The notes: generated from the sequence alone by a model not told the origin. 64,000 nucleotides of DNA from Streptomyces canus (GCF_030815415.1 NZ_JAUSWW010000001.1:2046001-2110000), one strand, 5' to 3'. Counted from the stretch's first letter, positions 46,174 through 55,336 are shown. Numbers and translations: made by a program.

Positions 46174-47090
46174 CACGCCTCCGGAAGCTTCGGCGCCGGG
46201 ATGCCGACGGACTGGAGTTCGGCGCCGACCGACGTCGGGAAGGCGTCGGCCAGTGTGTCGGGGGTCCAGCCGCCGTCGGCGTAGGCCGTCTTGATCTCCT
46301 GCGGATGCGACCAGAGTGCCACCTTGTCGCCGCCGATGCCGATGGCCTGGCCGGTGATGCCCCGGGCGGCCTCGGAGGCGAGGAAGGGGACGAGGGCCGC
46401 GCAGTCCTCGGGGGTGCCGAAGCCCTCGCCCTTGCGGAGGAAGTCCGGGAGCGGCTCGCCCTGCTTCATGGCGTCGATGTACGGGGCGAAGGCCGGGATC
46501 GTCTCGGTCATCGCGGTCGCGGCGACCGGCACGATCGCGTTGACGGTGATGCCGGCCCGGCCCAGCTCCATGGACCAGGTGCGGGCGAAGGCGGCGATGC
46601 CGGCCTTGGCGGCGGAGTAGTTCGTCTGCCCGAAGTTGCCGCGCTGCCCGGCCGGGGAGCCGACCAGGATCAGGGAGCCTCCCTCGCCCTGCTCGCGCAT
46701 CCGGACGGCGGCGGCGCGGGCGCAGGTGAAGGTGCCCTTGAGGTGGGTGGTGATCACCGCGTCGAAGTCGTCGTCGGTCATCTTCCAGAGCACCTTGTCG
46801 CGCAGGATGCCCGCGTTGGTGACCAGGATGTCGATCCGTCCGAACTCCTCGACGGCCCTGTTCACGAGCCGCTCGGCGGCCTCGGTGGTGCCGACGGGGA
46901 CGACCTCGGCGACGGCGCTGCCGCCGGCCTCGGTGATGGACTTCACGGCTGCCTCGGCCACCGCCTCGTCGACGTCGTTGACGACCACGGACGCGCCGTG
47001 GGCGGCCAGAGCGTGCGCATAGGCGAGGCCGAGGCCCCGGCCGCTGCCGGTGACGACGGCGACCTTGCCGGAGAGATCGATGCTGGGCAC
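46173..47090 (-). CDS. short-chain dehydrogenase/reductase, 3-hydroxyacyl-CoA type
   Basis: NAD(P)-dependent dehydrogenase, 305 residues, longer than the classical 250. Cofactor motif VAVVTGSGRGLGLAYAHAL (TGxxxGxG), NAG at LVTNAGILRD, catalytic Ser in LVGSPAGQRG and YSAAK. The sequence resembles the dehydrogenase part of peroxisomal multifunctional enzyme, which pairs with MaoC hydratases; this fits the MaoC gene at the other end of the operon. First gene of the unit; the divergent MarR gene begins 166 bases upstream. Confidence 0.92.
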   Translation of the reverse strand: MPSIDLSGKVAVVTGSGRGLGLAYAHALAAHGASVVVNDVDEAVAEAAVKSITEAGGSAVAEVVPVGTTEAAERLVNRAVEEFGRIDILVTNAGILRDKVLWKMTDDDFDAVITTHLKGTFTCARAAAVRMREQGEGGSLILVGSPAGQRGNFGQTNYSAAKAGIAAFARTWSMELGRAGITVNAIVPVAATAMTETIPAFAPYIDAMKQGEPLPDFLRKGEGFGTPEDCAALVPFLASEAARGITGQAIGIGGDKVALWSHPQEIKTAYADGGWTPDTLADAFPTSVGAELQSVGIPAPKLPEA

Positions 47091-47159
47091 GGGGGAGGTC
47101 CCTTCACGAGCTGATGCGGGTGGTGCGGAGGCCGCCGTGCGGCTCCGCTGCCGAGATCG

Positions 47160-47207
47160 AAGCTAAGAGCAATAATTGTTGACGTCAATAGTTGTTGATG
47201 ACCTACG
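47160..47207. promoter_or_regulatory. divergent promoters sharing palindrome TTGACGTCAA
   Basis: The palindrome at 47179-47188 reads TTGACG on both strands. On the minus strand it is followed after 17 bases by TAGCTT, giving a good promoter for the SDR operon. On the plus strand the position 17 bases on is CCTACG, a weaker -10 for MarR. Direct repeats AATAATTGTTGA (47171-47182) and AATAGTTGTTGA (47187-47198) flank it and look like MarR half-sites. A single MarR dimer could thus close both promoters. Confidence 0.62.
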
Positions 47208-47256
47208 GGTGCGTCATGCTGGAATCTGCACGACAGACCGACCCAGGGAGCCCGCC

Positions 47257-47736
47257 ATCACACGCCAGCACGTCACCAACCCGAACCTGATCGACGCGGA
47301 CGAGCCGTGGATGCGCGGGCTGCATGCCGACGCGGGCTATCTGCTCTACCGCCTGGGGCAGCGCTCGGGGCAGCTGTTCAACGCGTTCCTCCAGGAATCG
47401 GGGCTGCGACTGCGCCACTACGCGCTGATGCGCTTCCTCGCCGGTTCCGACGGCGCGCTCCAGCGCGAGCTGAGCAATCGGCTCGGCTACGACCCGAGCG
47501 CGATCGTCGGCCTGGTCGACGACCTGGAGAAGCTGGGCCTCGCCGAGCGGCGCCCCTCCCCCGACGACCGCCGCAGCCGGATCGTCGTCCTGACCGAGGA
47601 CGGCCGCGCGTTCCTGCGCGACACCGACGAGGCGGGCCGGCGGGTGACGAACGAGCTCCTGGACCCGCTGGACGCCGCCGAGCGGGAGGTCCTGCACGGA
47701 CTGCTGCTGCGGATCGCGGAGGACGGACTCACCTGA
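47257..47736 (+). CDS. MarR-family regulator
   Basis: Winged-helix regulator, about 160 residues. MarR core: AGYLLYRLGQRSGQLFNAFL, HYALMRFLAG, LSNRLGYDPSAIVGLVDDLE, and the wing SPDDRRSRIVVLTEDG. The start is a problem. The best ribosome site (CAGGGAG) lies 6 bases before ATC at 47257, where ATG would be expected; no ATG is present until 47311, inside conserved sequence. GTG 47209 is in frame but appears to lie upstream of the transcription start. I give 47257 as the most likely beginning. Divergent from the SDR operon. Confidence 0.8.
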   Translation: MTRQHVTNPNLIDADEPWMRGLHADAGYLLYRLGQRSGQLFNAFLQESGLRLRHYALMRFLAGSDGALQRELSNRLGYDPSAIVGLVDDLEKLGLAERRPSPDDRRSRIVVLTEDGRAFLRDTDEAGRRVTNELLDPLDAAEREVLHGLLLRIAEDGLT

Positions 47737-47750
47737 TGTTGTGCAAGTGA

Positions 47751-47779
47751 TTGACGGCGATACAGGGACTACCTAACTT
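47751..47779 (+). promoter_or_regulatory. promoter of the secreted hydrolase gene
   Basis: TTGACG (47751-47756), 17-base spacer, TAACTT (47774-47779): a close match to the vegetative Streptomyces consensus, 43 bases upstream of the start codon. No operator-like dyad is seen between it and the gene. Confidence 0.65.
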
Positions 47780-47821
47780 CACTCCGTCCCGCGCTCCCGC
47801 CCCCGCATCGGAAGGGACCCC

Positions 47822-49198
47822 GTGTTGAGAACCCCCACCGCTCTCGCCGTACTCGCCGCGACCCTGTGCACAGCCGTCGCCGTCCCCGCCCAGGCCGCCC
47901 CCACGGACACCCACCTCGAGGGCCAACTCGCCTCCGGTGCGAAGTACTTGATGGACGTCCCCGCCGACTGGAACGGCACTGTGCTGCTCTACAGCCACGG
48001 CTACCGCCCCGCCGCCGCCCCCGTCTCCGCGCAGAACGCGCCCAGTCCGGCCACCCTCACCGAGCTCCTCGACGAGGGCTACGCCCTCATCGGCTCCTCG
48101 TACGCGACGAACGGCTGGGCGATCACCGACGCCGTGCCGGACCAACTGGCCACGCTGGACCTGTTCACGGAGAAGTTCGGCAAAGCCCGCGAGACCATCG
48201 CCTGGGGCACCTCGTACGGCGGTTTCGTCACGACGGCCCTGGCCGAGCGGCACGCCGACCGGTTCGACGGCTCGCTGTCGATGTGCGGTCTGGTGCAGGG
48301 CGGTGTCGCGAACTGGAACAGCACCCTGGACCCGGTGTTCGCGCTCAAGACGCTGCTCGCGCCGGACGCCGACATCCCACTCGCCGGGTTCGCCGACCAG
48401 TCGGCGGCCGTCGGCGCCGCGAACGCGCTCTCCGCGAAGGTCGCCGAGGCCCAGCGGACGCCCGAGGGCCGGGCCCGTATCGCGCTGGCCGCCGCCCTGC
48501 ACAACATCCCCGGCTACAACGACCCCTCCCAGACCGAGCCCGCCCCCACCGAATGGAACGCCCAGCAAGCCAACCAGTACGCGGCGGTCTCCGGCCTCTT
48601 GAACCTGCCCGCCTTCAGCTGGCGGCAGGAGGCCGAGAGCCGAGCGGGCGGCAACATGTCCTGGAACACGGGCGTCGACTACACGGCGATGCTCGCCCGG
48701 TCCCCGCTGTTCAAAGAGGTGAAGGAGCTCTACAAGGAGGCCGGCCTCGCCCTGCGCACCGACCTCGGGGCCCTCAACCGCGCACCCCGGATAGCCGCCG
48801 ACGCCAAGGCCGTTCGGTGGATGCGGCAGACCAGCGCGCTCTCGGGCCGGCTCACCGACCCCCAGCTGAACATCCACACCACCGGCGACGCGCTGATCCC
48901 CGTCCAGGCCGAGAGCGCCTACCGACGGGCGGCCACGGCGGCGCACTCCGGCAGGCTGCTCAGCCAGGCCTACGTCGACAGCCCCGGCCACTGCACCTTC
49001 ACCACGGGTGAGACGATCGGCGCCCTGCGCACCCTGGAACACCGCCTCGACACCGGCCGCTGGGACGCCTCGCCCGAGGCCCTCAACTCCCGTGCCGCAC
49101 AAGCAGATTCCACGACGGAGCCCCGGTACCTGAGCTACCGTCCCACCGCCTACCCCCGCCCCTACGACCTCGCCCACCCGGGAGACGCCCGGCCATGA
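47822..49198 (+). CDS. secreted alpha/beta hydrolase
   Basis: Predicted extracellular serine hydrolase, 458 residues. Signal peptide 1-26 (MLRTPTALAVLAATLCTAVA, cleavage after AQA). Catalytic triad candidates: nucleophile in IAWGTSYGGFVT, acid in HTTGDALIPV, base in DSPGHCTFT. The substrate is unknown; lipase, polyester depolymerase-like or peptidase functions all occur in this fold. GTG start with GGAAGGG upstream. The next gene, an IclR regulator, overlaps its stop by 4 bases, an unusual order for a regulator and its target. Confidence 0.88.
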   Translation: MLRTPTALAVLAATLCTAVAVPAQAAPTDTHLEGQLASGAKYLMDVPADWNGTVLLYSHGYRPAAAPVSAQNAPSPATLTELLDEGYALIGSSYATNGWAITDAVPDQLATLDLFTEKFGKARETIAWGTSYGGFVTTALAERHADRFDGSLSMCGLVQGGVANWNSTLDPVFALKTLLAPDADIPLAGFADQSAAVGAANALSAKVAEAQRTPEGRARIALAAALHNIPGYNDPSQTEPAPTEWNAQQANQYAAVSGLLNLPAFSWRQEAESRAGGNMSWNTGVDYTAMLARSPLFKEVKELYKEAGLALRTDLGALNRAPRIAADAKAVRWMRQTSALSGRLTDPQLNIHTTGDALIPVQAESAYRRAATAAHSGRLLSQAYVDSPGHCTFTTGETIGALRTLEHRLDTGRWDASPEALNSRAAQADSTTEPRYLSYRPTAYPRPYDLAHPGDARP

Positions 49199-49953
49199 CC
49201 GTCCGCTCCGCACCCGACCGACTGCTGTCCGTGCTCGCCGCGTTCGACCACGAACACCCGGCACTGAGCCTGACGGACATCAGCCGGCGGGCCGGGCTGA
49301 CCCTGACCACCGCCCACCGGCTCGTGGGCGCCCTCACCGAGTGGGGCGCCCTGGAGCGGGACGAGTCCGGTGTGTACCACGTCGGACTGCGGTTGTGGGA
49401 GGTCGCGGCGCTCGCCCCGCGCGGGCTCGCGCTGCGCCAGATCGCGCTGCCGTACCTGGAGGACCTGTACGAAGCCACCCACGAGAACGTGCAGTTGGCC
49501 GTGCGGGACGGCGCCGAAGTCGTCTACATCGAGTGGCTGTCGGGCCGTTCGTCGGTCGGCGTCCACATCCGGGTCGGCGCCCGCTGGCCACTGCACGCCA
49601 CCGGCGTCGGCCTCGCCCTGCTCGCACACGAGAGCCCGGAGCTCCAGGAGCGGTACTGCGCGGGCCCGTTGACATCCTTCACCCCGTACACCCTCACCGA
49701 CCCGGCCCGGTTGCGCCGGGTCCTGGCCGACGTACGCCGCACGGGGGTGGCGGTGAGCGACCGCCAGGTCACCGACGACGCCCTTTCGGTCGCCGCCCCC
49801 GTACGCGGGACGGGCGGCGCGGTGGTGGCCGCGGTGTCGATCGTGGTGCCGCAGACCGACGCGCAGGTGCCGGTGCTGGTGCCGGCGGTGCGGGTGGCCG
49901 CGCGGGGGATATCGCGGGCGCTGGGGTGGAGGCCGTCCGCGCTCAGCGGTTGA
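49195..49953 (+). CDS. IclR-family transcriptional regulator
   Basis: Regulator with an N-terminal winged HTH (LSLTDISRRAGLTLTTAHRL) and a C-terminal GAF-like effector domain (about 75-252, with HATGVGLALLAH), 252 residues. ATG overlaps the hydrolase stop (ATGA), so the two are one transcript. Family members usually control breakdown of aromatic or small organic acids; here it may sense a product of the secreted hydrolase. Confidence 0.92.
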   Translation: MTVRSAPDRLLSVLAAFDHEHPALSLTDISRRAGLTLTTAHRLVGALTEWGALERDESGVYHVGLRLWEVAALAPRGLALRQIALPYLEDLYEATHENVQLAVRDGAEVVYIEWLSGRSSVGVHIRVGARWPLHATGVGLALLAHESPELQERYCAGPLTSFTPYTLTDPARLRRVLADVRRTGVAVSDRQVTDDALSVAAPVRGTGGAVVAAVSIVVPQTDAQVPVLVPAVRVAARGISRALGWRPSALSG

Positions 49954-50039
49954 CAGGCCCCGGATATCCCTCTCACCGGCGAGGCCCGGCGGCACACCCG
50001 TCGCGATACTGGTACGGCCCTTGCCCCGAGGAGCCGCTC

Positions 50040-51221
50040 ATGTCCGCCCAGTCCTGGTTCACGCCGGTCGCCGCTCGGCTGCGTACGACGCGTCCGTACG
50101 TCGTCGACACGGCGCTCGCCGCGCTCGTGCTGTTCGCCGCCTCGCTCCAGTGGCTCTTCCCCGACGAGGGGGACGACCCGCTCTCCCGGGTCGGCTGGCT
50201 GCTCGGCGCGGCCACGGCCGTCCCGCTGGTGTGGCGCAGCCGCGCCCCCTTCGTGACGGCGTGCGCGGTGTCGGTGGCCACCCCCGCCCAGGCCGTCCAC
50301 CACGCCCCGCCGCCGGACGTGATGTACGGCGGTCTCGTCGTCCTCTACACCATGGCCGCCCGGGGCACGCCCTGGCAGCGGCGCTTCATGCTGGTGGGCT
50401 GGACGATCGGCGTCTCGGTCACCATGTTCCACAAGGAGGGCGCGCAGCCCTTCGAGTACGCCTTCCAGCTGCTGAGCGTCGCCTGCGCGTACGCCCTCGG
50501 GATGCTGGCCCGCGTCCAACGCGCCTACACCGCCGAGCTGGAGGACCGGGCCCGGCGGCTGGAACGGGAGCGGGCCGCGGACACGGCACGGGCGACGGCG
50601 CAGGAACGCGCCCGGATCGCCCGGGACATGCACGACATCCTGGCCCACGCGGTGAGCCTGATGGTGGTGCAGGCCGAGGCCGGTCCGGTCGTGGTGCGCA
50701 GTGATCCGGCGCGCGCGGAGGCCGCGTTCGAGGCGATCGCGGCGGCCGGGCGGGACGCCATGTCGCAGCTGCGGCGGATCCTCGGTGTCCTCAAGGAGGA
50801 ACAGCGCAACGGGACTTCACCGCAGCCGGGTGTCAAGGCGCTGCCCGTGCTGGTCCGGAAGGTCCGCGAATCGACAGGCCTGCGCGTCGAGTTGCGCGCC
50901 GCGGGTGAGCCGCGTCCGCTGCCGCCGGACACCGACATCGCGGTCTACCGCGTGATCCAGGAGGCCCTCACCAACACGGTCAAGCACGCGTACGCTTCCT
51001 CCGCGACCGTCGAACTCGACTGGACGGAGGAGGCGTTGACGCTGACGGTGACGGACGACGGGCGGGGCACCGCGGTACCGGACGGTGGACACGGGCTGAT
51101 CGGCATCCGGGAGCGGGCCGCGGCCTGCGGCGGTGACGCGCGCACCGGGCGGGGTCCGGACGGCGGGTTCCGGGTCGTCGTACGCCTCCCGGTGGGCGAC
51201 CGGCAGGCGGCGCCGGGGTGA
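50040..51221 (+). CDS. sensor histidine kinase (NarL/DesK-type)
   Basis: Membrane histidine kinase, 393 residues. Several hydrophobic segments in residues 20-165 form the sensor part. The HisKA_3 domain has phospho-acceptor H198 in RIARDMHDILAHAVSLM, followed by HATPase_c with VIQEALTNTVKHAYAS, DDGRG and GLIGIRERAAACGG. ATG has CGAGGAG upstream. It is coupled to the response regulator by a GTGA overlap. The signal is unknown. Confidence 0.93.
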   Translation: MSAQSWFTPVAARLRTTRPYVVDTALAALVLFAASLQWLFPDEGDDPLSRVGWLLGAATAVPLVWRSRAPFVTACAVSVATPAQAVHHAPPPDVMYGGLVVLYTMAARGTPWQRRFMLVGWTIGVSVTMFHKEGAQPFEYAFQLLSVACAYALGMLARVQRAYTAELEDRARRLERERAADTARATAQERARIARDMHDILAHAVSLMVVQAEAGPVVVRSDPARAEAAFEAIAAAGRDAMSQLRRILGVLKEEQRNGTSPQPGVKALPVLVRKVRESTGLRVELRAAGEPRPLPPDTDIAVYRVIQEALTNTVKHAYASSATVELDWTEEALTLTVTDDGRGTAVPDGGHGLIGIRERAAACGGDARTGRGPDGGFRVVVRLPVGDRQAAPG

Positions 51222-51886
51222 GCATCCGGGTGGTCGTCGCGGACGACCAGGAGCTGGTCCGCAGCGGCTTCAGCATGATCCTGGAGGCGCAGGCGGACAT
51301 CGAGGTGGTCGCCGAGGCCGGCGACGGAGCGGAGGCGGTCGCCGCGGTGCAGCGGCACACGCCGGACGTACTGCTGCTGGACATCCGCATGCCCGTGATG
51401 GACGGCCTCGAGGCGGCCCGGCGGGTGTGCGCGCAGTCCGCGTGCAAGGTCGTCATGCTGACCACGTTCGACCTGGACGAGTACGTGTACGAGGCGCTGT
51501 ACGCGGGCGCCAGCGGCTTCCTCCTGAAGGACGTACGGCGCGACGACCTGGTGCACGCGGTACGGGTGGTCGCGGCCGGCGACTCGCTGCTCGCGCCCGC
51601 GGTGACCCGGCGGCTGGTCGCGGACATCGTGAAGCGGCGCCGGGAGGAGGCCACGGCCGACGTCACCCCGCGTCGCCTGGACGTGCTGACCGCGCGCGAG
51701 GTGGAGACCCTGCGGATGCTCGCCCGCGGCCTGTCGAACGCCGAGATCGCCACGTCCCTGTTCGTCAGCGAGCACACCGTGAAGACCCATGTCAGCAATG
51801 TGCTCGGCAAGTTGGGGCTCAGGGACCGGGTGCAGGCGGTGATCTGCGCGTACGAGACCGGGCTGGTGACGCCGGGCGCGTCCTAG
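51218..51886 (+). CDS. response regulator, NarL/LuxR type
   Basis: Partner of the kinase, 222 residues. Receiver domain 1-120 with phospho-acceptor D55 (LLLDIRMPVMDG) and TTFDLDEYVYEAL; C-terminal LuxR HTH about 150-215 (LTAREVETLRMLARGLSNAE). GTG start overlaps the kinase stop. It ends 4 bases inside the convergent VOC gene. The MMPL gene 577 bases downstream is a possible target. Confidence 0.95.
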   Translation: MSIRVVVADDQELVRSGFSMILEAQADIEVVAEAGDGAEAVAAVQRHTPDVLLLDIRMPVMDGLEAARRVCAQSACKVVMLTTFDLDEYVYEALYAGASGFLLKDVRRDDLVHAVRVVAAGDSLLAPAVTRRLVADIVKRRREEATADVTPRRLDVLTAREVETLRMLARGLSNAEIATSLFVSEHTVKTHVSNVLGKLGLRDRVQAVICAYETGLVTPGAS

Positions 51887-52293
51887 GCCTGGTCGCCCAG
51901 CTCGGTGAAGAGGGTGAGCTGGAGCGCGCCCGGCGCTTCCAGACGGGAGTTGAGGGAGTTCCAGGGGGTGCGGGTCGGTTCGGCGATCACCTCGGCGCCC
52001 GCCTCGGCCAGTCTCGCCGTCGTGGCGGTGGAGTCGTCGACCTCGAAGGCGACCCGGATGGGTCCGGCCACCCGGCGCCCGACCTCGACCTCGTCGATGA
52101 ACGCGGCATGGTTCGGGTCGGTGATCTCCAGCGTGGCCCGGCCGGCCTCGAGGATGGTGACCCGGCCGTCGGACGAGGAGAACGCGGCACGTTCGGGCAG
52201 GCCGAGGACGTCGCGGTAGAAACGCAGGGCCTCGTCGTAGTCGTCGGCCGTGACGACGAGACGGAGTTCACGGACGGCGGGTGCGTCGGACAT
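51883..52293 (-). CDS. VOC-superfamily (glyoxalase/dioxygenase-like) protein
   Basis: Small cytoplasmic protein of 136 residues with the beta-alpha-beta-beta-beta fold pattern of the VOC superfamily: LRLVVTADDYDEALRFYRDV, AFSSSDGRVTILEAG, VAFEVDDSTATTARLAEAGA. Possible metal or drug-binding member (glyoxalase, bleomycin-resistance-like); activity cannot be assigned. Divergent from the MMPL transporter, so they share a 169-base promoter region. Confidence 0.85.
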   Translation of the reverse strand: MSDAPAVRELRLVVTADDYDEALRFYRDVLGLPERAAFSSSDGRVTILEAGRATLEITDPNHAAFIDEVEVGRRVAGPIRVAFEVDDSTATTARLAEAGAEVIAEPTRTPWNSLNSRLEAPGALQLTLFTELGDQA

Positions 52294-52462
52294 GGCGGCT
52301 CCTCGGGATCGCGGACGGTGAACCGATCAACTCCGGTACCGGTGCGGTTCATTCCTCCCTCCGGGGAGTGAGACGGAGGGTCGTCTCCCCCGCGCGACGG
52401 AGCCCCGGAAACCACTCCCTCCGGCGATCCGGCACCACCCCCTCCCGCACGAGTCTGAGGGC

Positions 52463-54598
52463 ATGTCAACCGATGCCCCGCCGGGAGGGACCGTGCTCTC
52501 CGCACTCGCCAGGACGGCCACGCGCCGTCCGCTCACCGTCATCGCGCTCTGGGTGATCTTCCTGCTGCTCGGCTTCGGGCTCGGTACGGGCGTCTTCGGG
52601 CGCCTGTCGGACAACGTGCCCGAGGTCCCCGGCACCGAGTCGGAGGCCGCCGCGCAGTATCTCGACCGGGTCGACCCCGCCGGTGAGTCGATCACGGCCG
52701 TCGTCGAGGGAACCGCCGTCTCCGACCCGGGACTTCGCGCCCAGGTGGAGCGGGCCGTCGCCGAGGTCCGGGAGGTCGCCGGGGTCGCCGCGGTGCCGGA
52801 TCCGTACGAGACGCCCGGCCTGCTCGCCGAGGACGGACGGGCGCTCATCATCCCCGTCGCCCTGGAGGGCGGACTGGACGACGACGCCGAGGAACGGACG
52901 GTCGACGACGCGACCGACCGCATCAAGGCGATCGACGCGCCCGAGGTCCACGTCAGCGGCGGCCCGCTGCTCGGTCTGCAGATCGGCGAGAAGGCCCAGG
53001 AGGACGTGAAGAACGCCGAGTTGATCTCCCTTCCTGTCGTCCTCGCCCTGCTCCTCGTGGTGTTCGGCGGGCTGCGCTCAGCCGCGTTGCCCCTCGTGAT
53101 CGCGGTGAGCGGCATCGCGGGCGCGTTTCTCGCCCTGTTCCTGTTCAGCGAGGTCACGGACATCTCCGTGTACGCGATCCAGGTCACCACCATGCTGGGC
53201 CTCGGACTCGCCGTGGACTACGCCCTGTTGATGCTGGTCCGGTTCCGGGAGGAGCGCAGGAACACCCGCGACGTGACCGAGGCCGTGCACCGCACGGTCG
53301 CCGCGGCCGGGCGGACGGTGCTGTTCTCCGGGCTCACCGTGGCGGTCAGTCTGACCGGGCTGCTGGTCTTCCCCAGCGTGTTCCTGCGCAGCATGGGTCT
53401 GGCCGTGGCCGCCGTGGTAGTCGTCGACATGCTGGCCGCACTCACCCTGCTGCCCGCGCTGCTCACCCGGTTCGGCGGGAAGATCCCGCCGGCGAAGGTG
53501 CGTCCGGAGGGCGAGGAGGGCCGCGTCTTCGCCCGGCTGGCCCGCTTCTCCGCCCGCAACCGGATCGCCGTCCTCGCGGTGCTCGTCCCGGCCCTGCTGG
53601 TGCTCGCCCTGCCGGTCGTAGGCATGCGGATCAACCTCGGGGACGCCCAGCAGCTGCCGTCGAGCACCGAGGCACGACAGCTGTACGACACCGTCGACGC
53701 CCACTTCCCGCCCGGGACCGGGGTGTCGCCGGTGACGGTCGTCCTGAAGCCGGGCACGGACCAGTCGACCGTCGACCGCATACAGTCGCTCAGCCCCCGC
53801 GCCGAGACCCGGGACGTGCCGGGCGGCATCACCGTCGTGGAACTGCCGCCGCCCGGCAGCGTGGACGGCGACGGGGCCACCGATCTGGTGGAGCGGGTAC
53901 GGGACATCCGGGGCGACGACCCGGTCGAGGTGACCGGACCGGCGGCACGGCTCGTCGACTTCCGCGCGATGCTCGCCGACCGGGCCCCCTGGGCGGCCGT
54001 GACCGTCCTGGCCGGCATCTTCCTCCTCCTGTTCGCGTTCACCGGGTCGGTGCTGATCCCGCTGCGCACGATCGCCACGACCCTGCTCAGCCTGGGTGCC
54101 GCGCTCGGTGCGGTGGTGTGGGTCTTCCAGGACGGTCACCTGGCCGGACTGCTGGGCGCGGAGGGCCTCGGTGCGCTGAGCCTGACCGCCCCGCCGCTGA
54201 TCATCGCGATCGCCTTCGGCCTCGCCATGGACTACGAGCTGTTCATCCTGGCCCGGATGCGCGAGGCCCGGCGCCGCACCGGCGACGACCAGGAGGCCGT
54301 GGTCACCGGACTGCGCCGCTCGGGGCGGGTCGTCACCTGCGCCGCGCTCCTGCTCGCCGTGGTCTTCGGGGCCTTCATGACGGGCGGCTTCTCCCCCATC
54401 CTCCAGATCGGACTCGGCCTCACCCTCGCGGTGCTGATCGACGCCACCGTCGTCCGCATGCTGCTCGTCCCGGCGACGATGGCGCTGCTCGGGCGGCGGG
54501 CATGGTGGGCACCGAAGCCGCTGCGACGGGTGCACGACCGGTTCGGGCTGAGCGAGGAGGAGGCACCCCGACCACCACGGGTGACGACGCACGCCTGA
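52463..54598 (+). CDS. MMPL/RND-family transporter
   Basis: Integral membrane exporter of the MMPL group, 711 residues, the typical Streptomyces length. Twelve membrane segments in two repeats are expected: first helix at about 20-45 (PLTVIALWVIFLLLGFG), first cluster 180-340 including GLGLAVDYALLML, second cluster 500-680 with the mirrored AFGLAMDYELFILARMREAR. These two DY motifs are the proton-relay hallmarks. It may export lipids or drugs. The upstream 169-base gap has purine-rich repeats GGGGAG/CTCCC but no clear dyad. Confidence 0.93.
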   Translation: MSTDAPPGGTVLSALARTATRRPLTVIALWVIFLLLGFGLGTGVFGRLSDNVPEVPGTESEAAAQYLDRVDPAGESITAVVEGTAVSDPGLRAQVERAVAEVREVAGVAAVPDPYETPGLLAEDGRALIIPVALEGGLDDDAEERTVDDATDRIKAIDAPEVHVSGGPLLGLQIGEKAQEDVKNAELISLPVVLALLLVVFGGLRSAALPLVIAVSGIAGAFLALFLFSEVTDISVYAIQVTTMLGLGLAVDYALLMLVRFREERRNTRDVTEAVHRTVAAAGRTVLFSGLTVAVSLTGLLVFPSVFLRSMGLAVAAVVVVDMLAALTLLPALLTRFGGKIPPAKVRPEGEEGRVFARLARFSARNRIAVLAVLVPALLVLALPVVGMRINLGDAQQLPSSTEARQLYDTVDAHFPPGTGVSPVTVVLKPGTDQSTVDRIQSLSPRAETRDVPGGITVVELPPPGSVDGDGATDLVERVRDIRGDDPVEVTGPAARLVDFRAMLADRAPWAAVTVLAGIFLLLFAFTGSVLIPLRTIATTLLSLGAALGAVVWVFQDGHLAGLLGAEGLGALSLTAPPLIIAIAFGLAMDYELFILARMREARRRTGDDQEAVVTGLRRSGRVVTCAALLLAVVFGAFMTGGFSPILQIGLGLTLAVLIDATVVRMLLVPATMALLGRRAWWAPKPLRRVHDRFGLSEEEAPRPPRVTTHA

Positions 54599-54784
54599 CG
54601 GCGTCCGGCACGCAGGGGGACCCGGCCGAGGGCGCCGGGTCCCCCTGCCGTGCGGCGGCCCTGCGGCAAGTCCCCCGCAGATCCTCACCGGCATCTCAGG
54701 AAGCGGCCCGGGGATTCAAAGGATCAGCACATCCGCACGGCGCAGGATGCACACGCAAAGGCGGATATCTCAGGAAGGCCTGTC

Positions 54785-55330
54785 GTGGGCGTCTCGCACA
54801 TATCGGACCGGTCCGACCAGCCCTTCGAGAGGTGGTCGCGGCGCGGGGTGCTCACCGTTCTGGGCATGGTTCCGGCCGCGGTGCTGACCGGGTGCGGCGG
54901 GTCGGCGGACGCCTCGGAAGGAGCGAAGCCGTCGGCGTCGGCGAAGGTCGCCGCGACGAAGAAGCCGGTCGTCTCGGTGAGCCCCGCGGACGGCACCAGG
55001 ACGGCCGGGTTCGGCGACCCCGTCGAGGTCACCGTGACCGACGTCCCGCACGCCCAGCGCCTCACCACCTCCGGCACCTTCGTCCACGGCAACTACTGGG
55101 CATCCGCCTCGGTGTTCGGCAGCCGGAACACCAGCCACGGCTGCATCGGCCTGCACGACGCGAAGGGCGCGGACGACAGCTCCGTCGCGGGCTACAAGTT
55201 CTACGAGAGCTCGATGCTCGGCGACGTCGTGATCGTGAGGAACTCCGGCGAGAGGACCGTCGATCCGGCCAACGGGCTCAACGGCTGGAACCTGTCCTGG
55301 GAGGACTGGAAGGCGGGCAGCGCGCGGTAG
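54785..55330 (+). CDS. L,D-transpeptidase-like lipoprotein with an internal deletion
   Basis: 181 residues. GTG start with AGGAAGG seven bases upstream; the N-terminus has a Tat-like RR and lipobox LTGC, so it is a lipoprotein. Residues about 65-92 look like the start of the first Ig-like domain (VSVSPADGTRTAGFGDPVEV), then the sequence jumps to the end of the YkuD domain: FVHGNYWASASVFG and NTSHGCIGLHD with catalytic C120, then MLGDVVIVRNSG. Normal Streptomyces enzymes of this type are around 400 residues, so about 220 residues (second Ig-like domain and most of YkuD) are missing in frame. It is probably inactive, though the reading frame is preserved. Confidence 0.78.
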   Translation: MGVSHISDRSDQPFERWSRRGVLTVLGMVPAAVLTGCGGSADASEGAKPSASAKVAATKKPVVSVSPADGTRTAGFGDPVEVTVTDVPHAQRLTTSGTFVHGNYWASASVFGSRNTSHGCIGLHDAKGADDSSVAGYKFYESSMLGDVVIVRNSGERTVDPANGLNGWNLSWEDWKAGSAR

Positions 55331-55336
55331 GGCAGG

